This document shows positions 1-9,335 of a stretch of DNA of 64,000 nucleotides, in pieces (position 1 is the first letter of the stretch; every line of letters begins with the position of its first letter). The notes below the pieces were generated by a model. That model was not told the origin of the DNA. It searched no databases and saw nothing but the letters and a program-made list of their open reading frames with translations. The DNA lies in the NCBI RefSeq assembly GCF_051954575.1, contig NZ_JBQCHP010000028.1, positions 127,676 through 191,675 on the forward strand, read 5' to 3'. Source of the DNA: Dyella_B sp035690825. Its GTDB lineage: Bacteria > Pseudomonadota > Gammaproteobacteria > Xanthomonadales > Rhodanobacteraceae. Both the position numbers and the translations under genes were made by a program.

Positions 1-525
1 ATCGGCGATGCGTCCGGCCAGCGAATCGGGCGAAAAACCGCCGAACACCACCGAGTGGATGGCGCCGATGCGCGCGCAGGCAAGCATCGCCACCGCGGCC
101 TCAGGAATCATCGGCATATAGATCGCTACGCGATCGCCCTTGTCGACGCCCAGGTGCTTCAGCGTGTTGGCGAACTTGCACACTTCCGCATGCAGCTGGC
201 GATAGCTGATGCGCCGTGATTCGGACGGATCGTCGCCCTCGAAGATGATCGCGGTCTTGTCGCCGCGCGTGGCCAGGTGACGATCCAGGCAGTTGGCCGA
301 CACGTTGAGCTGACCATCGTCGTACCAGCGGATATGCAGGTTGTTCGGATCGAAGGAAACATCACGAATATGCGTGGGCTTTTTCGCCCATTCCAGCCGT
401 TCGGCGACGCGGCCCCAGAAATGCTCCGGATCCTTCACCGATTCGGCGTACTGCCGCTCGTAATCCTCTTTGCGAATGCGCGCCTTGGCGGCGAAGGCCG
501 GATCGACCGGATAGACCTTTGACAT
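1..525 (-). CDS. acs: acetyl-CoA synthetase, N-terminal part (cut by window edge)
   Basis: Makes acetyl-CoA from acetate, ATP and CoA via acetyl-AMP in the cytoplasm. Only the first 175 codons are in the window; the rest lies beyond position 1. The visible part is the N-terminal domain and the start of the AMP-binding domain. It carries YDDGQLNVSANCLDRH at residues 68-83, then GDDPSESR and YMPMIPEAAVAMLACARIGA, all close to E. coli Acs as I know it. The ATG at 525-523 follows an AGGAGG-like site. No frameshift is visible. Family identity is very secure; downstream catalytic motifs cannot be checked here. Confidence 0.95.
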   Translation of the reverse strand, partial: MSKVYPVDPAFAAKARIRKEDYERQYAESVKDPEHFWGRVAERLEWAKKPTHIRDVSFDPNNLHIRWYDDGQLNVSANCLDRHLATRGDKTAIIFEGDDPSESRRISYRQLHAEVCKFANTLKHLGVDKGDRVAIYMPMIPEAAVAMLACARIGAIHSVVFGGFSPDSLAGRIAD

Positions 526-655
526 GTTTTGCCTCCTGCTCGCCGGTTTGCCGGGAGCGCACTCGGTGAATAATCGCGCGCGGCACCTCGGCGCCGTGTC
601 AACCGCCCGAGTGTAGCGTTTGGATGGCTAAACCGACAAAGCTGCAGTGCAGCAT

Positions 656-889
656 TCAGGGCTGCGGAGGATGTTCCTGCGGCGGTTCCGGCGGCGGCCG
701 GCGCACGGGCAGATCGAGCAGCATTTCCGGCTGCGCGTTGGCTTCGATACGCGCCTGCGCAAAACCCAAAACAGTCGCGATTGCGCCCACGATGCCCATC
801 AGCAGCCAGAATCCGAAGGCGCCCGCACTGTGGCGCGTGACGCAAAGAACCCACGACAACCCGGTCGCACAAAGCAATAACCAGCGCAT
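656..889 (-). CDS. small membrane protein of unknown function
   Basis: A 77-residue protein with two hydrophobic stretches, about residues 1-17 and 24-44, then a short polar region and a proline-rich tail (PPPEPPQEHPPQP). The chosen ATG at 889 has GAGG 6 nt upstream; a longer in-frame start exists 15 codons earlier but has no comparable site. It lies 130 bp upstream of acs on the same strand and could share its transcript. I do not recognise a named family. The membrane helices are inferred from hydrophobicity. Confidence 0.55.
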   Translation of the reverse strand: MRWLLLCATGLSWVLCVTRHSAGAFGFWLLMGIVGAIATVLGFAQARIEANAQPEMLLDLPVRRPPPEPPQEHPPQP

Positions 890-1033
890 GACAGGCCTCG
901 AACGCGAACTCCCCCGAAACAAAACCATCATACCGCCGCCGCCACCGGCGGAACTGCGATCCCATGCACCTGCCCGATACACGGCATCTCCGTAAGATGG
1001 AAGCCGGTTCGGCATGGGCGCACTCAGGGAACG

Positions 1034-3223
1034 ATGGCTGAGCACAAACCTCCCACTCCTGGCTCGCACAACGCGCGGCTCGTATGGCTGAAGGTCGTGG
1101 ACTGGCTGATCATCGGCCTGGATCACTGCAAGCCGATCCGCGTTTCGCTGCTGGTGCTGGTTTTCGCCGGCGTCGTCATCAGCAACGTGGACCAGGCCGC
1201 CGAGCTGTTCCTGATCGCCATGTGGGCCGATCCCAGCAGCACCCGCTACCTGTTCCTGCTGGCGACCAGCGCGCTGGCCGGCCTCGCCGTGTGGTACGCC
1301 GCGCACCAGGCCTATCGACTGGTCTATCCGCGCTGGCCGGCCCTGCAGGATCCGCGCGCCGCGCCGTTGCGGCGATGGATACCTAGGACCCTTGGCATCC
1401 TGGTGCCGATGCTGGTGTTGTTCGGCTACGTCGTGGCGTTGCGCACCACGCCCCATGCGATGTGCTCCACCCAGGCCGAATGCCTGCGGCGCAACTGGCG
1501 CACGGCGGGCCTGTTGATGGTGGCGGCGGCGATGATCGTATTCTTCATCGGCCGGCAGCGCGTGCTGCAGGCCGCCGCCGAGCGCGCGGACAAGGCCATC
1601 GAGCCGCGCGCACCGTCCCTCGCCGCGCTGGGCACGGTGCCGTTGAGCGTGTTCCTGGCGGTATTGATCTTGAACGTCTTCATTACCGTGCTGGTGGCGC
1701 TCCAGCCGCGCCAGTTCGATGGCATGGGCGCCCTCGCCGTGTCGCTGCTATCGGCCAGCTTCTTCTGCATGAGCGGGGGATTCCTGTGCATGCTCGCCGA
1801 CCGGCATGGCGTGCCGCTGCTCACCTTGATGACGGTGGTGGCGGCGAGCCTGCACATGCTGCATCTCAACGACAACCATCGCGTGCGCCAATACCCGGCG
1901 ATGAGCACGCATCAACGTCCCGATGCAGCGCCACCCGATCATCGGCCGGACTTCGACGCCTACGCCAAGGCCTGGCTGCAAAGCCGCTGCACGCCCCAGC
2001 GTGCCTGTCCGGTAATCATGGTGTCTGCCGAGGGTGGCGGTTTGCGTAGCGCGGCGTGGACGGCGATGGTCCTGACGCAATGGACCACGCTTGTCGATCA
2101 GGCGTTGCCGCCGCACGGCACCGAGCCAATGTTCGAGCGCTACCTGTTCGCCGGCAGTGGCGTCTCCGGCGGCAGCCTGGGTCTGGCCACCTATGTCGCC
2201 GCATTGCAGGCGCCACCGCAGACCGGCTTATCTGCGCAAACACGCGGCGAAAACATGCTCGACCATGACTTCCTCGCGCCGGTGATGGCAAACGCCTGGT
2301 TCATCGACTTCACGCAACGCTGGTTGCCGGGCGCCTTGTTCAACGATCGCGGCCGCGCACTCACCCGCGCATGGGAACAGGCAGCGCAGGACCAGGGCAT
2401 CGATGCGCTCGCGCAGCCGTTTTCCGCAATGTATGAAAACGTCACGGGCGACGTGAGCACCAACGCGCCGGCGCTGTTCTTCACCAGCACCACCGTGGGG
2501 CAAGGCTGGCGCTTCGTGCAGCATCCCTTCCGCCCGTTTGCGCACAATCCATGGTCCACTGCATACGACGGCTCGCGCTGGCTGGATCCACGCATTCCGC
2601 TCAGCGAAGTCGTGCTCAACAGTGCGCGCTTCACCTATCTGAGCCCCGTCGGCACCTTGCAGACCGCAAGCGACAGCTCGCCGTCGCCCGCTTCGTTCCA
2701 GCTGGCCGATGGCGGCTATTTCGAAAATTCCGGTGCGACGACCCTGCTGGAACTGATGCAGCATGTGCGCGCCATCGCCGCCGCCGAAGGCCAGCCGCTG
2801 CATGTCATCGTGATCCACATCAGCAACGATCCCAGTCTGCACGACTTCGTCGATGCGCACGATCCGAAGCAGTTCTTGCCGATGTATTCCGCCGCTTGCC
2901 CACGCGCGCCGAGCAGCACCGAGCAACACAGCTACGGCGAAGCCACCGCGCCGCTCGTCGCGCTGATGGAAACACGCGATGCGCGCGGCGAATACGCGCG
3001 ATCGGAATTGCTGGCGTCGCTGCAGGTCGATGCCACGGAGCCCGATCGTGGCGACATCCTGTGGCATATGCGGCTTTGTCCGGGCAACTACCCACTACCG
3101 CTGGGCTGGACCATGTCGCCGCCGGTGTTCGCGGAAATGCGCCGGCAGCTCGCGCTCAACTATCCCATGCATGCGATGGCCGACTGGCTGGCGCAGCAGC
3201 TCAAGCAGGCCAAGGGGCCCTGA
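1034..3223 (+). CDS. membrane-anchored patatin-like phospholipase
   Basis: A 729-residue predicted lipid acyl hydrolase. The N-terminal 250-280 residues hold about six hydrophobic segments, and the rest is a patatin-like catalytic domain. The oxyanion-hole glycine stretch is EGGGLRSA from residue 333, the nucleophile lies in GVSGGS (Ser378), and the partner Asp is in DGGYFENSG (Asp559), so the Ser-Asp dyad is intact. The catalytic half probably acts on phospholipids or another acyl ester, but substrate and membrane side are unknown. It is followed 17 bp later by the radical SAM gene on the same strand, which suggests co-transcription. A second, soluble patatin sits at 14.3-15.2 kb. Confidence 0.85.
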   Translation: MAEHKPPTPGSHNARLVWLKVVDWLIIGLDHCKPIRVSLLVLVFAGVVISNVDQAAELFLIAMWADPSSTRYLFLLATSALAGLAVWYAAHQAYRLVYPRWPALQDPRAAPLRRWIPRTLGILVPMLVLFGYVVALRTTPHAMCSTQAECLRRNWRTAGLLMVAAAMIVFFIGRQRVLQAAAERADKAIEPRAPSLAALGTVPLSVFLAVLILNVFITVLVALQPRQFDGMGALAVSLLSASFFCMSGGFLCMLADRHGVPLLTLMTVVAASLHMLHLNDNHRVRQYPAMSTHQRPDAAPPDHRPDFDAYAKAWLQSRCTPQRACPVIMVSAEGGGLRSAAWTAMVLTQWTTLVDQALPPHGTEPMFERYLFAGSGVSGGSLGLATYVAALQAPPQTGLSAQTRGENMLDHDFLAPVMANAWFIDFTQRWLPGALFNDRGRALTRAWEQAAQDQGIDALAQPFSAMYENVTGDVSTNAPALFFTSTTVGQGWRFVQHPFRPFAHNPWSTAYDGSRWLDPRIPLSEVVLNSARFTYLSPVGTLQTASDSSPSPASFQLADGGYFENSGATTLLELMQHVRAIAAAEGQPLHVIVIHISNDPSLHDFVDAHDPKQFLPMYSAACPRAPSSTEQHSYGEATAPLVALMETRDARGEYARSELLASLQVDATEPDRGDILWHMRLCPGNYPLPLGWTMSPPVFAEMRRQLALNYPMHAMADWLAQQLKQAKGP

Positions 3224-3240
3224 GTGTCGCGCCGCTTGAG

Positions 3241-4347
3241 ATGGAGCCGGTGCATCATGCCGCGATGGCCGATCTTCCCCACGCATTCAAAGGTCGCGGC
3301 GCCGCATCGAACCCCGAAGGGCGCTTCGAAAGCGTTCGGCATCACGCCGAAGACGATGGCTGGCAGCATGCCGTGCTGGATGAAGAGCGCCCGCGTCCGC
3401 GCACGCAGGTCACCGAGGAGCGCGCGCGCAGTGTCATCACGCACAACGATTCGCCGGATATCGCCTTTACGGCGGCGATGAATCCGTATCGCGGCTGCGA
3501 ACATGGCTGCATTTATTGCTATGCGCGGCCGAGCCACAGTTATTTGAACCTATCACCCGGCCTCGACTTCGAAACCAAGCTGCGCGCGAAGAGCAACCTG
3601 GCCGAGGTGTTGCGCCTGGAACTGTCCAAGCCCGGCTATGTGGTGAGCCCCATCAATATCGGCAGCAATACCGATCCGTACCAGCCGATCGAAAAACGCT
3701 GGCGGCTTACGCGCGCCGCGTTGGAAGTGCTGGCCCAATGCCATCATCCGTGCACGCTGGTTACCAAGAACGCCTTGGTGGAACGCGATCTGGACCTGCT
3801 TGCACCGATGGCGCGCGAGGGCCTGGTGCAAGTGTTCGTCTCGGTGAATTCGCTGGACAATCACTTGGCCGCGAAACTGGAACCGCGTGCCAGTGCGCCG
3901 CACCGCCGGCTGAAAGCGATTGGTGCACTAGCGCAAGCCGGCGTGCCGGTCGGCGTGCTGGTGGCGCCGATCATTCCCGCCTTGAACGATCGCGATATGG
4001 AAGCCGTGCTCGAGCAGGCGGCCGATGCAGGCGCGTGCTGCGCCGGCTATACCGTGGTTCGCTTGCCGTATGAACTCAAGACGCTGTTCCGCGAATGGCT
4101 CAGCCTGCACGCGCCGGAGCGCGCGGAACACGTGATGAGCCTGGTGCAGCAGGTCAATGGCGGCAAGGACTACGACAGCAACTTCGCCACGCGCATGCGC
4201 GGGCAAGGTGTGTTTGCCGAACTGCTGCGGCGGCGTTTTGAAGTGGCATGCCGCCGCCATGGCTTTGGTCGTGCGCGTGAATTGCAGTTGGATGCGTCAC
4301 GCTTCGTGCCGCCGCGGAAGTTGTCGCCGCAGGGCGAGTTGTTCTGA
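3241..4347 (+). CDS. PA0069-type radical SAM protein
   Basis: A 368-residue radical SAM enzyme. The 4Fe-4S cluster motif is CEHGCIYC (Cys86, Cys90, Cys93), in the context NPYRGCEHGCIYCYARPSH. This CxxxCxxC form with the following YARPSH is typical of the SplB-like/PA0069 radical SAM family. The reaction is unknown. The frame stays open far upstream, inside the patatin gene; I chose the ATG at 3241 because it is the first one after the upstream stop. ATG 3265 is an alternative. Its stop codon is followed immediately by a GTAG repeat. Confidence 0.85.
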   Translation: MEPVHHAAMADLPHAFKGRGAASNPEGRFESVRHHAEDDGWQHAVLDEERPRPRTQVTEERARSVITHNDSPDIAFTAAMNPYRGCEHGCIYCYARPSHSYLNLSPGLDFETKLRAKSNLAEVLRLELSKPGYVVSPINIGSNTDPYQPIEKRWRLTRAALEVLAQCHHPCTLVTKNALVERDLDLLAPMAREGLVQVFVSVNSLDNHLAAKLEPRASAPHRRLKAIGALAQAGVPVGVLVAPIIPALNDRDMEAVLEQAADAGACCAGYTVVRLPYELKTLFREWLSLHAPERAEHVMSLVQQVNGGKDYDSNFATRMRGQGVFAELLRRRFEVACRRHGFGRARELQLDASRFVPPRKLSPQGELF

Positions 4348-4348
4348 G

Positions 4349-4414
4349 GTAGGTTTGGGGTGTGAACCCCAACATTACTGTGTGAACGATGTTGGGGTTT
4401 GCACCCCAACCTAC
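4349..4414. repeat. GTAG palindromic doublet, copy 1
   Basis: Begins GTAGGTTTGGGGTGTGAACC and ends with the reverse complement of a closely related sequence, finishing CCCCAACCTAC. Each half can form its own hairpin and the two halves are inverted to each other. It fills the whole gap between the convergent radical SAM and S9 peptidase genes and contains the TAG stop of the peptidase. Related copies are at 21007, 38463 and 51048. It resembles GTAG-type REP elements of Stenotrophomonas; that link is from memory, not from a search. Confidence 0.85.
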
Positions 4415-6462
4415 TGCGGGGGTAGATATTTCTCGAACCAGTTCAGCGCCCGCTGCAGCAAATCGCGCTGATGCTCGGGGTTGACGAAGTGATGCCCCTC
4501 GTTCGGATACACCACCAGCGTGGTCGGCACGCCCAGCGTGCGCAAGGCATGCCAGTATTCGAACGATTGCGGCGCCGGGCATTCCGCGTCGCGTTCGCCC
4601 ACCACGATCAGGGTGGGCGTCTTTACGTTCTTGATGAAGTTGATCGCCGAGCTCTTCGCATACACCGCCGGATCGTCGTACACGGAGGCGCCGAAGAACG
4701 GAATCATCCACTGGTCGATCAGGTTCTGCCCGTAATAGCTCTGCCAGTTGGCGATGCCTGCGCCGGCCACCACGGCGCGGAAGCGCTGCGTTTGCGTGGG
4801 CGCGAACATGCTCATGAAACCGCCGTAGCTCCAGCCGGCAAGGCCGAGGCGATGATCGTCCACCGGTACTTTCTTCTCGACCGCATCGACGCCGGCGAGC
4901 GTATCGCGCAGGTCGCCATAGCCGAAATCCTTGCGATTGGCCTGCACGAACGCCTCGCCCTGCCCATAGCTGCCGCGCGGATTGGGCATGAACACGAAAT
5001 AGCCCAGCCCTGCGAACGGCCCGAAGCTGGCGCCCATCACCGGCCAGCGCGGCAGCACCACGGCGGAAGGACCGCCGTGCACGTTGACGATCATCGGATA
5101 GTGCTTGCTGGGATCGTAGTGAAGCGGATAGATCAACCAACCCTGCACGTGGAAGCCTTCGTTATCCCACTCGACGGATTCGGACTTGCCCCAACTCGGC
5201 TTCAGCGTCGCGTTGATCGCGGTCACGGCAGACGGCGCGCCATTATCCACGACGCCGGCGTAAACCTCGGGCGCCACATCGAACGACGATTGCTCGAACG
5301 CCACCTGTCGATGATCGGCGGAGAACGACAGCGCCATCATCGCGCTGCCGTCGCCTACATTGCCTTGCGCGGTGAACAGCACGCGCTGCTGTTGCGCGCG
5401 ATTCGCATCCACGCTGTATTCGGCCAGCTGCGCGTGACCGTTGCTGAACTGGTTGATCAGCAGCGACTGCGGCGTTTTCCAGGTGAACCACGACGGCGTG
5501 ACGTGGATGCCGGGTGTGAGCAAGGTCGGTGCGCCACCGGCGGCAGGCACGCTGTAGAGATCGCCGCCCGTGGCGCCCTGGTCGCTCATCAGGCCGCCGA
5601 TGAAGGCGATGCGCGAACCATCCGGCGACCAGCGCGGCAGCGCGACCTGCAGGCCGTGCAACGGACCGCTGACGGTCTTTGGATCGACCACGGTCGTGCG
5701 TGTGGCGCCCGCCTGGGCCGGCTGCACATAAAGCCGCGCGATCCACCAGTTGTTGTCGCCGGGCGCCGGCGCCGCGACGTACGCCACGCGCGCGCTATCG
5801 GGCGCCCACGCGAATTCATAGACGTAACTGTCGGCCGGCGTGAGCTGCTGCACCGCGCCGCCCTGCGCCGGCACGCTGGCGACGCGCTGCACTTCGATGC
5901 CTTCCACGCCGATCTCGCCAAGCGAGGGTCTCGCCGCCGCCAATGCGCTGGCGCGGCGCGTGGCGCCCTCCACATAGAGAAAGCCCAGCGTCTTGCCGTC
6001 CGGCGACCAACTCAGCGCATGCGCGAAACCGTTGAGGCTGGCCAAATGGTCCGGTTTGCCCGCCGACTGTGTGTCGAACACATAGATGTCCGGCTGCTTG
6101 CCGCCGCCCATGCCGCTGCGGCTGCTGGCGCAATTGGAGAGGAATGCCAGGTGCTGCGAATCTGGCGCCCAGGCGAGGCCTTCTTCGCTGCAGGTACCGG
6201 GCTTGGCCGCCAGGCCGATGCTGCGCGCATGCTTGCCGTCGGCATCGGCCAGCATGATGCCCGGCTTGCCTTGCGTCTCCACCACCCAGGCCAGGTGATG
6301 CCCGTCCGGCGACAGCGCCACTTCATTGATGTCGCGTACCTTGCCCAGCTGGGTAAGCAAGGCCTCGATGCGCGGATCGGTAGCGCCGTGCGTATCGGCC
6401 ATCGCGGTCGGCGCGAGCAAGGCGGCCAGGAGCGGCAACAGGAGACGGGAAGGTTTGAGCAT
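4411..6462 (-). CDS. S9 family prolyl oligopeptidase-like peptidase, exported
   Basis: A 683-residue serine peptidase with a Sec-type signal peptide (MLKPSRLLLPLLAALLAPTAMA), a beta-propeller of WSPDG-like repeats, and a C-terminal alpha/beta hydrolase domain. The nucleophile lies in GWSYGG (Ser545), Asp625 in GERDAECP and His657/658 in NEGHHF, so the triad is complete. It probably cleaves peptides in the periplasm. The open frame extends 25 codons further upstream, but the ATG at 6462 puts the signal peptide at the N-terminus. The TAG stop lies inside a GTAG repeat (4349-4414), which therefore marks the gene's end. It is paralogous to the S9 peptidase at 23-25.5 kb. Confidence 0.9.
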   Translation of the reverse strand: MLKPSRLLLPLLAALLAPTAMADTHGATDPRIEALLTQLGKVRDINEVALSPDGHHLAWVVETQGKPGIMLADADGKHARSIGLAAKPGTCSEEGLAWAPDSQHLAFLSNCASSRSGMGGGKQPDIYVFDTQSAGKPDHLASLNGFAHALSWSPDGKTLGFLYVEGATRRASALAAARPSLGEIGVEGIEVQRVASVPAQGGAVQQLTPADSYVYEFAWAPDSARVAYVAAPAPGDNNWWIARLYVQPAQAGATRTTVVDPKTVSGPLHGLQVALPRWSPDGSRIAFIGGLMSDQGATGGDLYSVPAAGGAPTLLTPGIHVTPSWFTWKTPQSLLINQFSNGHAQLAEYSVDANRAQQQRVLFTAQGNVGDGSAMMALSFSADHRQVAFEQSSFDVAPEVYAGVVDNGAPSAVTAINATLKPSWGKSESVEWDNEGFHVQGWLIYPLHYDPSKHYPMIVNVHGGPSAVVLPRWPVMGASFGPFAGLGYFVFMPNPRGSYGQGEAFVQANRKDFGYGDLRDTLAGVDAVEKKVPVDDHRLGLAGWSYGGFMSMFAPTQTQRFRAVVAGAGIANWQSYYGQNLIDQWMIPFFGASVYDDPAVYAKSSAINFIKNVKTPTLIVVGERDAECPAPQSFEYWHALRTLGVPTTLVVYPNEGHHFVNPEHQRDLLQRALNWFEKYLPPQ

Positions 6463-6588
6463 GGCGGTGCGTTCCGCGGACACAGGAAAGCCGCACGCTA
6501 GCAGCTCTGTGGCTGGCGCCCATGTGCATGAAGGCACGCCGCGGCGAGGGGGCCGTGCGCGTCATCGTCATCCCGTACAATCGCGCGC

Positions 6589-7371
6589 ATGAAAATCGCC
6601 TCATGGAACGTGAACTCGCTGAAGGTGCGCATTCCGCACCTCACCCAGTGGCTGGCCGATGCGCATCCGGACGTGGTGGCGCTGCAGGAAACCAAGCTGG
6701 AGGACGCCAAGTTCCCGGTCGATGAACTGGCCGCCGCCGGCTACCAGGCGATCTACTCCGGCCAGAAAACCTACAACGGCGTGGCGATCCTGGCCCGCAA
6801 CGACATCGGCCTGTCCTTCGACGACGTGCTCTGCGACATTCCCGGCCTGGACGATCCGCAGCGGCGCATCCTTGCCGCCACCATCGGCGGCGTGCGCGTG
6901 GTCGATCTCTATGTCGTCAACGGCAAGGCCGTGGGCGATGAGAAATACACCTACAAGCTGCAGTGGCTGGAAAAGGTGCGCGCCTTCCTGGCCGACGAAA
7001 TCCGGCGCCATCCCAAACTGGTGGTGCTGGGCGATTTCAACATCGCCCCGGACGATCGCGACGTCTACGATCCGGTCGCGTGGGGCGAAGAAGTGCTGTG
7101 CTCCCCGCCCGAACGCGAAGCGCTCAAAGCCATCATGGAACTGGGCCTGCACGACAGTTTCCGCCTGTTCGAACAGGCCGCCGGCCATCACAGCTGGTGG
7201 GACTACCGGCAAGGCGCCTTCCGGCGCAACATGGGCCTGCGCATCGACCTGATCTTGCTGGGCGATGCGCTGAAATCGGCGGCCAAGGCTGCCACCATTG
7301 ACCGCGAGCCGCGGCGATGGGAGCGTCCTTCCGACCACACTCCGGTCACGGTAGACCTGGACACTGAATGA
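6589..7371 (+). CDS. xthA: exodeoxyribonuclease III
   Basis: A 260-residue AP endonuclease/3'-5' exonuclease of the ExoIII family, used in base excision repair. Seen motifs are MKIASWNVNSLKVR at the N-terminus, LQETKLED (metal-binding Glu), GDFNIAPDDRDVYDP (catalytic Asp/Asn), MGLRIDLIL and SDHTPV (catalytic His) near the C-terminus. Length matches the family. The stop overlaps the ATG of the next gene by ATGA, so the UPF0149 gene is probably translationally coupled. Confidence 0.95.
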   Translation: MKIASWNVNSLKVRIPHLTQWLADAHPDVVALQETKLEDAKFPVDELAAAGYQAIYSGQKTYNGVAILARNDIGLSFDDVLCDIPGLDDPQRRILAATIGGVRVVDLYVVNGKAVGDEKYTYKLQWLEKVRAFLADEIRRHPKLVVLGDFNIAPDDRDVYDPVAWGEEVLCSPPEREALKAIMELGLHDSFRLFEQAAGHHSWWDYRQGAFRRNMGLRIDLILLGDALKSAAKAATIDREPRRWERPSDHTPVTVDLDTE

Positions 7372-8057
7372 CAATGAGCGATACCACCACCCAATGGCCC
7401 AGTTCGCTGGACGATAGCGAGCTCGACGAACTGGACGTCTACCTGCGGACGCACGCCCAGGAAGGCGAAGGTCATTTGCTGCTCGACGGCGTGCACGGCC
7501 TGCTCAGCGCGCTGGCCGTCGGCCCGGTCCAGGTGCTGCCGGACGAATGGCTGCCCGAAGTGCTGCACGAGCCGTTCGCCGATGAAAACGAAGGCAACCG
7601 CGTGCTGGCCCTGCTGGCCAAGCTCAACGATTCGATCAGCGCCGAGCTGGACGTGGACGCCTACGAGCCGATCCTGGGCGAAGTGGACACCGAGGCCGGC
7701 CCGGTGCTGTCCGCCGCCGGCTGGTGCGAAGGCTTCAGCCGCGGCATCGACCTGCGCGCCGCGCTGTGGGAAAAACGCCTTGCCGACGATCCCTCGCTAA
7801 TGGAAGTGCTGGGCCCGGTAATGGCGCTGGCGGTGGACGAAGGCATCCTCAGCGCGGAGGCCGAGTTCGAGAAACTCTCCGACGAGGAATACGACGAATG
7901 CCTGGCGCAGTTGCCGGCCGTGCTGGCCGCCGTCAACCAGTACTGGCACGAGCATCCGGCCACCGAAGCCGAACTCGATGCGCAGCACCGCGCCAATGAA
8001 ACCCGAACCGAACCGCATCCGCCGCCGCGCCAGCGCAGCGGGCATTGGGTGCATTGA
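7368..8057 (+). CDS. UPF0149 (YgfB/YecA-like) family protein
   Basis: A 229-residue acidic, helical protein. The first 180 residues fit the UPF0149 family (LDGVHGLLSALAVGP near residue 40, then AAGWCEGFSRGIDLR near 115, and DEGILSAEAEF). Its function in this group is not established. The tail is basic and Pro-rich and ends HWVH. It lacks the C-terminal Cys/His zinc motif of some YecA proteins. The start ATG at 7368 overlaps the xthA stop; an ATG two codons later is also possible. Confidence 0.8.
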   Translation: MTMSDTTTQWPSSLDDSELDELDVYLRTHAQEGEGHLLLDGVHGLLSALAVGPVQVLPDEWLPEVLHEPFADENEGNRVLALLAKLNDSISAELDVDAYEPILGEVDTEAGPVLSAAGWCEGFSRGIDLRAALWEKRLADDPSLMEVLGPVMALAVDEGILSAEAEFEKLSDEEYDECLAQLPAVLAAVNQYWHEHPATEAELDAQHRANETRTEPHPPPRQRSGHWVH

Positions 8058-8199
8058 ACAAGGCGCAGGGCGAGAACAAAAAACGGTCGCATCGCGGCGT
8101 TACGTTCCTCGTTCGAAACAATCCGTTCGCGCTATCCCACTTGGGCGCTTGCTCCGGCACAACCATCATGGGCGCCAGATAAATCCATCGGAGCAAGCC

Positions 8200-9033
8200 A
8201 TGACCGAACGCCGCATTCTTCGCCGCATCCGCGGCACCGACACCTCCGACGGCGCAGGTGTAAAGCTCAAGCGCATCATCGGCCAGCCGGGACTGGACAT
8301 GCTCGATCCGTTCCTGCTGCTGGACGAATTCCGTTCCGACCAGGCCGGCGACTACATTGCCGGCTTTCCGGAGCATCCGCACCGCGGCTTCGAAACCGTC
8401 ACCTACATGCTGGCCGGTCGCATGCAGCATGGCGACAACCACGGCAATCGCGGTGACCTGAAGCCCGGCAGCGTGCAGTGGATGACCGCCGGCCGCGGCA
8501 TCCTGCACTCGGAAATGCCACAGCAGGAAAACGGCCTGATGTGGGGCTTCCAACTGTGGGTGAACCTGCCGGCCAAGGACAAGATGACCGAGCCGCGCTA
8601 CCAGGATATCGATCCGGCGCTGATTCCGGTGGTGCAACCGGCCGCCGGGGTGACGGTGAAGGTCATTGCCGGACAATTAGGTGACGCTACGGGTCCAGTG
8701 TCGGGAATCGTCACTGCGCCGGTGTACCTGGACATTGCCCTGGAGCCCGGCGCCAAGATCGAAGTTCCGCTGTCGGAAGGCCATCATGCGTTTGCCTACG
8801 TCTTCGACGGCAGCGATGCCCAGGTGGCTGGCGAGACCCTCTCGCGCAGCGAACTGGCAGTGCTGTCCGAAGGCGCCAGCGTGCGCATTTCCGGCCGTGA
8901 AGCCCCGTCCCGCGTGCTTTTGGTGGCCGGGCAGCCGCTGCAGGAGCCCGTCGCCCGCTATGGCCCGTTCGTGATGAACACGCCAGAGCAAATCCACCAG
9001 GCCATTGCTGATTTCCGCGCCGGCAAGTTCTAA
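8200..9033 (+). CDS. pirin family protein
   Basis: A 277-residue bicupin protein. The metal-binding N-terminal cupin shows HPHRGFET (His59, His61) and the later ILHSEMP motif, both standard in pirins; the C-terminal cupin is more diverged, as is usual. Some pirins have quercetin 2,3-dioxygenase activity and others act as redox-sensing co-regulators, and sequence alone does not separate these. The ATG at 8200 has GGAG 6-9 nt upstream, whereas the frame stays open a further 74 codons into the previous gene. A hairpin 30 bp after the stop may end the transcript. Confidence 0.9.
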   Translation: MTERRILRRIRGTDTSDGAGVKLKRIIGQPGLDMLDPFLLLDEFRSDQAGDYIAGFPEHPHRGFETVTYMLAGRMQHGDNHGNRGDLKPGSVQWMTAGRGILHSEMPQQENGLMWGFQLWVNLPAKDKMTEPRYQDIDPALIPVVQPAAGVTVKVIAGQLGDATGPVSGIVTAPVYLDIALEPGAKIEVPLSEGHHAFAYVFDGSDAQVAGETLSRSELAVLSEGASVRISGREAPSRVLLVAGQPLQEPVARYGPFVMNTPEQIHQAIADFRAGKF

Positions 9034-9062
9034 GCCTCAATAAAGCATTTCAGCCGACCATG

Positions 9063-9092
9063 GGCCCTGCCGATAGAGATATTGGCGGGGCC
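9063..9092 (+). terminator. hairpin after the pirin gene, weak terminator candidate
   Basis: A 12-bp stem with two G-U pairs (GGCCCTGCCGAT against ATTGGCGGGGCC) and a 6-nt loop, 29 bp after the pirin stop. The following bases are TTGTGCG rather than a T run, so intrinsic termination would be weak. Confidence 0.45.
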
Positions 9093-9335
9093 TTGTGCGT
9101 TGGATCACGACACTGACGATCAGGCGCATGGGCCGGCAGTGTGACTGGGCTCGCGGCACGAACGATGCATTTTTCTCACTGCCGGCAACCGTTAAGGATT
9201 TGCCGAGAAAAAGGGTTGCGTAGCTGAAATTCCGGGCGTTAAATTAGAATTAATCCTGGTGGCGACATACGCCTGTAGAATGATGCTCCGTAAAGTTTTT
9301 AGAAATCGTAGTTAACTCCTTGTTTCACTAAGACT
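9093..9335. other. AT-richer leader before the SPFH gene
   Basis: This stretch, together with the hairpin before it, makes a gene gap of about 300 bp between the pirin and SPFH genes. It is clearly richer in A and T than its surroundings, especially 9225-9335, as expected for a promoter region. No coding frame or RNA gene is supported. I could not fix a convincing -35/-10 pair by eye. Confidence 0.5.

Noticed and set aside
656..1456. 266-codon minus-strand frame reaching into the patatin gene
   Set aside because: Only the last 77 codons have membrane-protein character and a ribosome site; the rest is antisense to the patatin gene.
4471..6501. 676-codon plus-strand frame opposite the S9 peptidase
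   Set aside because: His/Arg-rich composition typical of antisense frames in GC-rich DNA; the opposite strand encodes a complete peptidase with all catalytic residues.
9240..9290. Possible promoter TTAATC...TAGAAT before the SPFH gene
   Set aside because: Spacing between the boxes is 20 bp and neither is close to consensus.
9321..9328. TGTTTCAC, half of a parS site near parAB
   Set aside because: parS is a 16-bp palindrome (TGTTTCACGTGAAACA). Only one half is present, about 1.5 kb from parA, as expected by chance.
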